Shown one piece after another: positions 1 through 5,473 of a stretch of 5,473 nucleotides of DNA. The position numbers and the translations under genes are program-made. Below the pieces are notes generated by a model, which was not told the origin of the DNA, ran no database searches, and was given only the letters and a program-made list of their open reading frames with translations. The stretch's first letter is position 1. Each line of letters begins with the position of its first letter. Source of the stretch: Candidatus Zixiibacteriota bacterium (GTDB taxonomy: Bacteria; Zixibacteria; MSB-5A5; GN15; FEB-12); NCBI GenBank assembly GCA_018816665.1, contig JAHIVM010000122.1, forward strand, positions 1 to 5,473, in the 5' to 3' direction.

Positions 1-2426
1 TACCAGTCGTGGCTGTCATAGCCCACTTCAAGCTTCGTGAACGTCTTTTCGTCATCCAGAGGATCATTCAGGAGAATACCCTTGATCGATCCCCGGGCAA
101 AAAAGCGGTCCGTCAGCGATACCGCGCCGCTAAGCAGCATTATGTAGGATGTCGACGTCATCTCATCGCTGGGCTGGTAGTGTTGAAGCTGCCAGCGACG
201 AATGGCGCCGATAGTGAATTCGTTGAACCTGTCACGGTTCCAGTTTACCCGGAACCCGAGATCCCAGGTCTTGCCGCGTGACTTCACATTGGCATCGCGG
301 GCGTTTCGACGATATTCGCTTTCGGCGCCCAGCGATAAATGATGGGTGTGGAAGTACGTCAGTTGCCCCAACATGAAGTCATCGGTGTTGATCACCGTCG
401 AATCGGTCGACCAGTGGCGGGATTGGTGTCGTCCCCCCTTACCCACCGCCTTAATCTTCTCCAGCGGCAGATACTCTATCGCAAAGGTTCCGGCGCGTTC
501 CGTACGGTACGGATTGTCCTGCCACAGCGTGACATCATCGCCCGGATTTGTGTAGCGCTTGTATTCGTAGGTTGTCAGCGTGTTGACATTGTCGTGAGGT
601 CTGAGCTGCAGGGTGGCAAACGATGCGTCCTGACGCTCATCGGTGAGATCAAGCACGCGATCCTTCTGCAGGGCCAGACGCTGCGTGAGCTTCACGCTGG
701 CCCGCTTACTGAACATACCATCCAGGGTCACCGCCACCTGGTTCGTATTGGCGTCATGATCACCGATATCCAGGTTGTTGCGGAACATGATCATCTCGTA
801 GTTGACGTCGTAGCCCAACTGCTTGAGCACCAGGACGTCGTGAAAACGACCGCCAACATCAAGAATCGCCCGGTTCCGGTACGAATCCTCGTGATCGGCA
901 TTCTGCCGATCCTCCACCTCGCGGCGCTCCAGACGCAGCCCGAAGCCGAGTTTCTCCATCCAGTCGTTGCGATAACCGGCGGCGAGAATATCCTCACTGC
1001 GTTTGCCGTCGTAACGATTGTACTGCCCGTTGGCCTCAAGGCCGCGAAGACTGACAAACGAAGCCGTGACATTCTGGCGTTCGGTAAGCTCGTACTCGCC
1101 GCCCAGATTGAACCGCTGCTGGTTTTTGTTGGGGTCCAGATCCGAGTTGGTAAATGACCGGAACTGATCATCGATTCGCTGGAAGCCCGCATCCAGCGTC
1201 AGGTTTTCTACAACCGTCGTCCGCGCACCCAAGCGCAGGGCCGAGTAGCTGTCGTCATCGGCGGGATTTTCCGCCCCCGCGACTTCGACATACCCCGTGG
1301 TATGATCTTCAATCTCAAACGAGGCATCGCCCGCCATCAGATCCTCGGGCTCATCTACCCCCGAACCGGTCGCACCGTCATCTATATTCCGATGCAGGTA
1401 CGTACCGCTTACCTGAACGCCGTCAACCGGCGCCACCCGGACCCGGCCGCCCATGATGTCATCGTTTTCATCCCGCTGGTAGTCAAACGTTATGACCACA
1501 TACACCGGATCCGCCGCCGCGGTTTCGCTGGCCACCGGCTGGTGGAGCAGCACGCGACCTCGAAGATAATCCACGGTGTAGTCGATATCTCGAACCAGGA
1601 TCCGCGTGGACAACACCGTCGTTTCGTCAAATCGATCGCGAACCTGTATTTTCACTTCTTCACTACCGCGTGTCACCGGGGCATGGGACAGATCAAACGG
1701 ACCGCTGGTGCCGTCGGCCCGAATACCGATCGAGGTACCCTCGCGGAACGCTTTGCCCTCGAGCTTACCGGCAACCGCCTCTCCCCCCACCCGACCGGTG
1801 TGAAGGTCGGCGTAGACGCCAAACACCGAACGCTGGTGCAGTGAGAACTTCGCGCCCTGGAAGCTCGGCCGAATCGAGCCGCCCTCAACAAAACCGTGCT
1901 CGTCTGACTCCAAACGCATAAGGAGTTCCAGCCGCGACGGTTCCTGGGGCTGGGTCAACAGCCGCGTATCCAGATTACCGACTTCCCACTGGCGGCTGGG
2001 ATCGTACAGCCCTTTGCCGGTGAATCTCCAGCCATCCCAGATCGGCTCCGTAGACTCGACCGACATGCGCAGCCTGAACTCCGACGGATCAATCGTCCGG
2101 TACTCATCGGATATCCGCGAGTCCAGGATAGCCGCCCCGTTCACCATCAACCCCCGGGTGGCGTTTCCGTTAGCCAGCAGGGATAGCCGATAGTTGGCCG
2201 AGAGTCCGTCCTTGAGGCTCGGATTACTTGCTTCGAAAGCATTGGTATTGCCCCTGACATCCAGACCGTGAACGGTTACTTCGCCAAAACCAAGTAACAG
2301 CAAATCCTGGAGAGTGCCCGTGGAGTCGGACCTGTGGATAATCTTGCCGATGGCCTGCGGTGCGACCAAAAAGAGCGACAAAACAACCACCAGTCCCAAT
2401 GCCATGCACTTGTTTAGTGAGGTCAT
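1..2426 (-). CDS. Secreted beta-rich outer membrane barrel-like protein, 3' end outside the window
   Basis: The minus-strand frame is open for 808 codons from ATG at 2424-2426 to the left edge; no stop is reached, so the C-terminus is missing. Residues 1-27 form a signal peptide: a short n-region with Lys6, a hydrophobic core (ALGLVVVLSLFLVAP), and a plausible cleavage after Ala25-Ile-Gly27. The ATG at 2405 (Met8) would lose the charged n-region, so the upstream start is preferred, although no good Shine-Dalgarno is visible. Residues about 45-320 look like a beta-rich N-terminal region, including GTSGPFDLSHAPV (239-251) and RDIDYTVDYLRGRV (279-292). From about 390 onward, alternating polar/hydrophobic strands with aromatic residues and Asp/Asn/Gly turns repeat to the edge, as in outer membrane barrels. 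No TonB box or plug domain is recognised. Family recollection: such proteins are putative outer membrane or surface proteins of unknown substrate. Localisation is well supported by the sequence; function is unknown. Confidence 0.85.
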   Translation of the reverse strand, partial: MTSLNKCMALGLVVVLSLFLVAPQAIGKIIHRSDSTGTLQDLLLLGFGEVTVHGLDVRGNTNAFEASNPSLKDGLSANYRLSLLANGNATRGLMVNGAAILDSRISDEYRTIDPSEFRLRMSVESTEPIWDGWRFTGKGLYDPSRQWEVGNLDTRLLTQPQEPSRLELLMRLESDEHGFVEGGSIRPSFQGAKFSLHQRSVFGVYADLHTGRVGGEAVAGKLEGKAFREGTSIGIRADGTSGPFDLSHAPVTRGSEEVKIQVRDRFDETTVLSTRILVRDIDYTVDYLRGRVLLHQPVASETAAADPVYVVITFDYQRDENDDIMGGRVRVAPVDGVQVSGTYLHRNIDDGATGSGVDEPEDLMAGDASFEIEDHTTGYVEVAGAENPADDDSYSALRLGARTTVVENLTLDAGFQRIDDQFRSFTNSDLDPNKNQQRFNLGGEYELTERQNVTASFVSLRGLEANGQYNRYDGKRSEDILAAGYRNDWMEKLGFGLRLERREVEDRQNADHEDSYRNRAILDVGGRFHDVLVLKQLGYDVNYEMIMFRNNLDIGDHDANTNQVAVTLDGMFSKRASVKLTQRLALQKDRVLDLTDERQDASFATLQLRPHDNVNTLTTYEYKRYTNPGDDVTLWQDNPYRTERAGTFAIEYLPLEKIKAVGKGGRHQSRHWSTDSTVINTDDFMLGQLTYFHTHHLSLGAESEYRRNARDANVKSRGKTWDLGFRVNWNRDRFNEFTIGAIRRWQLQHYQPSDEMTSTSYIMLLSGAVSLTDRFFARGSIKGILLNDPLDDEKTFTKLEVGYDSHDW
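1551..1712 (-). other. Conserved-looking beta module with the DYTVDYxxGRV signature
   Basis: This codes for residues 239-292 of the outer membrane protein. It begins GTSGPFDLSHAPV, passes through a charged strand region ending in LVRD, and closes with IDYTVDYLRGRVLLHQPV. The pattern 'R-D-x-D-Y-T-x-D-Y-x-x-G-x-V' followed by a Pro-containing strand recurs, as I recall it, in large surface and outer membrane proteins of several Gram-negative phyla. I infer a small beta-sandwich-like domain just before the barrel. The signature is seen directly; the domain boundaries are approximate. Confidence 0.5.
2346..2426 (-). other. Sec signal peptide of the outer membrane protein
   Basis: Residues 1-27 have Lys6 in the n-region, then an uninterrupted hydrophobic stretch from Met8 to about Val21, then Ala-Pro-Gln-Ala-Ile-Gly. 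The A-x-G pattern at 25-27 fits signal peptidase I cleavage before Lys28; cleavage after Ala25 is an alternative. Cys7 lies before the hydrophobic core rather than after it, so it is not a lipobox cysteine and a lipoprotein is unlikely. Confidence 0.75.
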
Positions 2427-2612
2427 AGAGGTACGTCCCGTGGTATATGAATGATGTTCTATTTTTGACTGATTCGATGATACAATACGGCGTCTCCGTG
2501 CATCCGCCCGGTCGAAAAAACAGCCCCTACTCCCGACTGAATCTGTCCGCAGTCCTGTCCCTGCAGCCGAACAACCGGTGTCATACGATGTCCGACACTG
2601 TGCAGTGGCACG

Positions 2613-2642
2613 AGCATAATGTGCAAACGTAATCATTGTGAA
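2613..2642 (-). promoter_or_regulatory. Weak promoter candidate for the outer membrane protein gene
   Basis: Reading leftward, TTCACA (2642-2637) and TATGCT (2618-2613) are separated by 18 bases, an imperfect sigma70-type pair. The same stretch contains TACGTTTG (2631-2624), which matches the TAnnTTTG element of Bacteroidetes promoters, but no TTTG is found at the expected distance upstream. Either reading would give a leader of roughly 180-190 nt before the ATG at 2426. With a 490-base gap to search, such matches can arise by chance. Confidence 0.2.
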
Positions 2643-2783
2643 ACTTGAGCCTCGACGTGTTTGCGTTGACCTAAGCCGTTGTAAACAGGTACTTTATTGT
2701 CTCTCGGCGTACTCTTCTGTATTTTAGCGCTCCATTCGGACAGGTCGCGTCTCGACATCAAAAAGCATAAGGCGAGCCGTTCA

Positions 2784-2804
2784 GGACAAAATTGTCCCTT
2801 TTTT
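2784..2804 (+). terminator. Short hairpin plus T-run, terminator-like on the plus strand
   Basis: GGACA and TGTCC can pair around a four-base loop AAAT (2784-2797), followed by C and six T at 2799-2804. The T-run is on the plus strand, opposite to both genes, so it cannot terminate the receiver/ATP-grasp transcript. It could end a plus-strand or antisense transcript, or simply be an operator-like dyad. The stem is only five to six pairs. Confidence 0.2.
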
Positions 2805-2852
2805 GCATGTTTTCTGGAATCAGTCAGCAGATGGGGGCGGCAAACCACCCAG

Positions 2853-2877
2853 CCGTCACCCGAGCCTCACGTGACGG
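2853..2877 (-). terminator. Hairpin downstream of the receiver/ATP-grasp gene, no T-tract
   Basis: CCGTCAC (2853-2859) and GTGACGG (2871-2877) form a perfect seven-pair GC-rich stem with an eleven-base loop, beginning about 40 nt after the stop codon at 2917-2919 in the direction of transcription. The bases that follow on the minus strand are GC-rich, without a run of T, so it is not a standard intrinsic terminator. It may stabilise the 3' end of the mRNA or be a regulatory dyad. Confidence 0.25.
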
Positions 2878-2916
2878 GAGCGTTTGCAAACTCGACTGTA
2901 TTGAGGAGTGACGTGA

Positions 2917-5473
2917 TCAGTTCGATGGCTTGACAATCACGCCCCGGCCGCTGTAGCCGCTCATTTTGACCAGGATCGGACTCTCGAACCGTAGCTGGCG
3001 GGTGAATATGCGTCGGCTGTGAGGTTGACGCTGGAGCAGCCATTCCCAGTCCAGAAAATCTCCGGCACCACGGGAATCGACCGTAAAATAGCCTATTTCA
3101 AAAGCATTCAGATTCTGGAAAAAGTGGGTGCCCTGCGACGGCGCCACCTGCATATCATCAAAACCGGTTTCCACAATGACCTTGGCGCCCGTGATCTCAT
3201 CCCATTGCACGGGCACGCCGAGCCACGGGTCGGCCGAACCCCAGCGACCGATGCCTATTAATAGATAGGGACGGTGCTGGCCGGTCAGTTCCAGATCGCA
3301 TAGCTTGATTTCCCGGGCCACCTCCACCGTTCTCGACCGGTCAAAAGCATCCCGATCAACCAGCAGGATATCCCGTATGTCGCGGACTATGCCGTTGCCA
3401 AGAACCCGGGCACTCGAACAAATCAACTGCTCCTGCGAGAAGTCTTCGGTGCTCAATTCCTCCCGCTCATGGCTGAGTACCATCGGCCGGAGTTGCACCA
3501 CGTGGAACTGCCGGGGCTTGCCCGGGGGGACTGTCATGTTGCCGGAGAACTCAATCTCAACGGGATTGCTCATACCCCGATGGCAGATATCAAGAATGCC
3601 CGCCACCAACTCCGGCAGCGGGAACACACCGCCCTTCAGCACCGGGCCGAAAGTCACAATCCGCGGACCGACCCGGGAAAGACCATCGTACACAGCGTTG
3701 TTTTCGGTGGAGCACACCGAGGCCATAGGCCCCAGTATGCCGTCGCGCTCCGCTACGTCCAGCCCCAGGCGGACCGTATCGATAGTGCGGTGCGGATCAA
3801 CCTGCCCCTCGGGATCGGGCAATTCCACCGCCAGAAACTCCCGCTGGGATTCTGTAAGGGCGGCCTCAACCGAAGTAGCCCCGGTCACATGACGGGGGTA
3901 TTTGGGGCAGAAACGAACCGCATAACCGCCCTCGACCACCATCGCTCCCAACCCGAGAGCCACCGCCGCGATACCGTCATCGGAACTCATGGGTTCCAGC
4001 GGATAAAAGTTGTATGAGCGCCCCACCCCCGAAAAATCGGGATAAAACGCCGATCCATGCGCCTGCCCCACCATTTGCTGAATCACTACCGCCATCTTCT
4101 CTTCTTCCAGACGGTACGGCGTGGCCCGCATATATGCCTTGGCTCGCTGCGAAAAAGTCGAGGCGTACACCCGCTTGACAGCCGTCAACAACTCCTCAAG
4201 ACGAACCTCCGTATCCCGGTGATTGTTGGGAACCATGATTGTCTCGTAAATGCCGGCAAACGGACGATACAGTGAATCCTCGAGAATGCTTGATGAGCGC
4301 ACGGCCAGAGGGTACCTGATTCTTTCCAGCATGCAGCGCAGTTTCTCAACCGTGTTGGTCGGCATGGGCGCCTCGATAAACCGACTGACAAGGTGCTCGT
4401 CATCAGCACTCTCCAGCGCCATCTCCTCCAGATTGCCCCACGCCATGAACTGGTCGAATATGTCTGTCTGGAGAATCACTGCCGGCGGCACTGAAATCTG
4501 AATATCTTTGAACTTCCCCTTCAACGTGGCGTCCAGCAATCCCTCAATAAACACCAGGCCGCGCCCCTTGCCGCCCAGCGACCCGCCGCCGATACGCGTA
4601 AACGTATCGGAACCGTCGTACAACAGCGGATCAAAATCAACGATGGCGCCCCGATGCTGACTGTCGTGATGGTCGCGCAGCGATGTGATCAGGGCCAGGC
4701 GAAGGTCTGCCACGGATTCGTAGTCCGAGACCCGCTGGGGGCGCAACTTGTGGGCCAGCAGGAATTCCGTACGCGCTTTCAGCCAGTTTGAAAAGTGGTT
4801 GCGCTCGGCGTGAAACAACAGGCTTTCATCCGGAATAGTCACCAGCCGTTCTTCCAGCTCGCGCAGGTCATGGGCCCGGGCCACTTCCTGACCATCCGGC
4901 AGCCGAAAGACAAAATCCCCAAAACTCAATTGCTGGCGCAGGAACCGCTGCAACTCGGCCAGTAAACGCGGCGAGTTTTTCATCAGAAACATGGCGCCGG
5001 TCGCCAGCGCGGCGTGTTTCATCTCCAGATCGTTGGACTGCAGCAGGACCGGAATATCCGGATGACTCTCCTTCACCCGTCGGGCAAACGTGATGCCGGC
5101 CTCGGGATCGCGCTGACCACCGCGGGGAAAATTGATATCAGAGATCACTCCCAGGATCGTTTCATGATACTGCTCGAAATACATCCAGGCTTCTTCGAAA
5201 CTGTGACAGAGCAGAATCTTGGGCCGCGCGCGCATGCGCAGCATCTTGTGGCTGGCGTTGATCCCCTCCTGAATGACACCCTGTAAATGGAGCATTAACT
5301 CAGTGTAGATGCTCGGCAAATAGGAAGAGTAGAACTTGACATTGTCCTCAATCAAAATCACGGACTGTACACCGGCCAGCCGCGTATCCCGTTCCACGTT
5401 GGCCCGGTCCTCAACACTCTTGATGATCGCCAGCAGTATCTGAAAATTCCCCTGCCAGATAAACACCTTATCA
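2917..5473 (-). CDS. Receiver domain / PEP synthase-like ATP-grasp protein, 5' end outside the window
   Basis: The frame is open to the right edge and ends with TGA at 2917-2919. Residues are counted from a GTG at 5466, which is probably internal because Asp-Lys codons precede it without a stop. Residues 1-30 resemble the tail of an earlier receiver domain. Residues 34-180 are a receiver domain: acidic pair Glu40/Asp41, phosphoacceptor Asp110 (ISDINFP), Ser144, Lys163, with a long helical insert after the first strand. A linker (181-285) contains HAERNHFSNWLKARTEF. Residues about 287-664 are a PPDK_N/PEP synthase-type ATP-grasp domain with GGGSLGGKGRG (Lys300), VRSSS (Arg390), EIEF (Glu637, Glu639) and QLRP (Gln658, Arg660). 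The last 185 residues are a separate module. The swivelling phosphohistidine domain and the PEP/pyruvate barrel are absent, so PEP synthesis is not expected. Likely cytosolic, ATP-using, and controlled by receiver phosphorylation; the substrate is unknown. Confidence 0.88.
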   Translation of the reverse strand, partial: DKVFIWQGNFQILLAIIKSVEDRANVERDTRLAGVQSVILIEDNVKFYSSYLPSIYTELMLHLQGVIQEGINASHKMLRMRARPKILLCHSFEEAWMYFEQYHETILGVISDINFPRGGQRDPEAGITFARRVKESHPDIPVLLQSNDLEMKHAALATGAMFLMKNSPRLLAELQRFLRQQLSFGDFVFRLPDGQEVARAHDLRELEERLVTIPDESLLFHAERNHFSNWLKARTEFLLAHKLRPQRVSDYESVADLRLALITSLRDHHDSQHRGAIVDFDPLLYDGSDTFTRIGGGSLGGKGRGLVFIEGLLDATLKGKFKDIQISVPPAVILQTDIFDQFMAWGNLEEMALESADDEHLVSRFIEAPMPTNTVEKLRCMLERIRYPLAVRSSSILEDSLYRPFAGIYETIMVPNNHRDTEVRLEELLTAVKRVYASTFSQRAKAYMRATPYRLEEEKMAVVIQQMVGQAHGSAFYPDFSGVGRSYNFYPLEPMSSDDGIAAVALGLGAMVVEGGYAVRFCPKYPRHVTGATSVEAALTESQREFLAVELPDPEGQVDPHRTIDTVRLGLDVAERDGILGPMASVCSTENNAVYDGLSRVGPRIVTFGPVLKGGVFPLPELVAGILDICHRGMSNPVEIEFSGNMTVPPGKPRQFHVVQLRPMVLSHEREELSTEDFSQEQLICSSARVLGNGIVRDIRDILLVDRDAFDRSRTVEVAREIKLCDLELTGQHRPYLLIGIGRWGSADPWLGVPVQWDEITGAKVIVETGFDDMQVAPSQGTHFFQNLNAFEIGYFTVDSRGAGDFLDWEWLLQRQPHSRRIFTRQLRFESPILVKMSGYSGRGVIVKPSN
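2920..3480 (-). other. C-terminal module of unknown function
   Basis: Residues 663-849 follow the QLRP motif that normally ends the ATP-grasp domain. Motif-like blocks are GIGRWGSADPWLGVPV (738-753), ITGAKVIVETGF (758-769), PSQGTHFFQNLNAFEIGYF (776-794) and VKMSGYSGRGVIVKP (833-847). I see no T-S-H or G-G-x-x-S-H phosphohistidine motif and no PEP-utiliser barrel motifs. His781 (codon 3124-3126) sits in the most family-like block. From memory, the same blocks occur in related receiver/ATP-grasp proteins of Bacteroidetes and relatives, which suggests the module is an integral part of this family. Confidence 0.6.
3475..4608 (-). other. PPDK_N-type ATP-grasp domain
   Basis: Residues about 287-664. 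By alignment from memory with PPDK of Clostridium symbiosum, Lys300 corresponds to Lys22, Arg390 to Arg92, Glu637 to Asp321 (a conservative change), Glu639 to Glu323, Gln658 to Gln335 and Arg660 to Arg337. Retention of the whole set argues for an active ATP-binding fold rather than a degenerate one. In PPDK, PEP synthase and rifampin phosphotransferase this domain transfers phosphate from ATP to a histidine on a separate swivelling domain, which is not recognisable here. Confidence 0.8.
4927..5367 (-). other. Receiver (REC) domain with complete phosphorylation site
   Basis: Residues 34-180 of the receiver/ATP-grasp protein. The first strand VILIED supplies Glu40 and Asp41 for Mg2+, the third strand supplies Asp110 (codon at 5137-5139), and Ser144 in LLQSND and Lys163 in FLMKNS take the switch Ser/Thr and Lys positions. 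Between the first strand and the second (PKILLCHSF, from 82) lie about 40 residues predicted to be helical, longer than in a standard receiver of about 120 residues. The domain looks phosphorylatable; the partner kinase is not in the window. Confidence 0.75.

Larger units (their letters stand above)
2427..2916. other. 490-base intergenic region, no convincing gene
   Basis: This gap separates the stop of the receiver/ATP-grasp gene from the start of the membrane protein gene, both read leftward. Reading frames inside it are short (61-78 codons), of unconvincing composition, and lack ribosome binding sites. It contains several short inverted repeats: CACTG-TG-CAGTG at 2596-2607, GGACAA-AA-TTGTCC at 2784-2797 followed by six T on the plus strand, CCGTCAC/GTGACGG at 2853-2877, TCACGTGA at 2867-2874, and the perfect palindrome GTTTGCAAAC at 2882-2891. 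A leader, operators or a small RNA could lie here, but none can be named from sequence alone. Confidence 0.6.

Noticed and set aside
339..1157. Plus-strand open frame of 272 codons
   Set aside because: It is antisense, in codon register, to the membrane protein gene. Its composition (many Val, Ile, His and Gln in no domain-like order) is what a reverse-complement shadow gives.
1302..1844. Plus-strand open frame of 180 codons
   Set aside because: It lies wholly inside the minus-strand membrane protein gene, has no recognisable domain, and has no ribosome binding site.
1..2426. TonB-dependent receptor
   Set aside because: No TonB box or plug domain is recognisable in the complete N-terminal region, so only a general barrel-like outer membrane assignment is supported.
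2447..2632. Plus-strand frame of 61 codons in the gap
   Set aside because: It has no ribosome binding site, no signal peptide or domain, and overlaps the likely promoter and leader of the membrane protein gene.
2633..2848. Minus-strand frame of 71 codons in the gap
   Set aside because: It starts at a GTG with no Shine-Dalgarno, has mixed composition without any recognisable feature, and overlaps a plus-strand frame of similar length; chance is sufficient.
3305..4017. Two overlapping plus-strand frames of 195 and 182 codons
   Set aside because: Both are antisense to the strongly supported ATP-grasp domain and contain no motif of their own.
5464..5466. GTG as the true start of the receiver/ATP-grasp gene
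   Set aside because: The frame continues upstream to the window edge, no ribosome binding site can be seen, and the first 30 residues look like the interior of a domain.
2917..5473. Naming the gene ppsA or ppdK
   Set aside because: Only the ATP-grasp domain is shared; the His swivelling domain and the PEP/pyruvate barrel needed for those reactions are missing from the visible 849 residues.

Overview
The window carries two large protein genes, both on the minus strand and both cut by a window edge, separated by a 490-base gap with no convincing gene. The left part (1-2426) encodes the first 808 residues of a secreted, beta-strand-rich protein that looks like an outer membrane barrel. Its frame is open from an ATG at 2426 to the left edge, so its C-terminus and stop are not seen. 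The right part (2917-5473) encodes the last 851 codons of a signalling-type protein: a receiver domain followed by a pyruvate phosphate dikinase (PPDK)/PEP synthase-type ATP-grasp domain and an unusual C-terminal module. Its N-terminus lies beyond the right edge.

The organism is most likely a Gram-negative bacterium, because it has a signal peptide followed by a long barrel-like protein. Receiver/PPDK_N proteins of this kind, and outer membrane proteins with the 'RDxDYTxDYxxGxV' signature, are in my recollection typical of the Fibrobacteres-Chlorobi-Bacteroidetes side of the tree and related candidate phyla such as Zixibacteria. That placement is recollection and inference. No rRNA, tRNA, mobile element, CRISPR array or repeat array is visible.

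Transcription runs right to left: the receiver/ATP-grasp gene ends at 2917, then comes the gap, then the membrane protein gene starts. The gap is long enough for the second gene to have its own promoter and leader. It holds several short inverted repeats, a weak promoter candidate and a terminator-like hairpin without a T-tract. A functional link between the two genes is possible but nothing in the sequence demonstrates it.

The most notable item is the receiver/ATP-grasp protein. It keeps all the expected ATP-binding residues of PPDK/PEP synthase but lacks both the swivelling phosphohistidine domain and the PEP/pyruvate barrel. In their place is a conserved-looking module of about 185 residues, so its reaction cannot be standard PEP synthesis.
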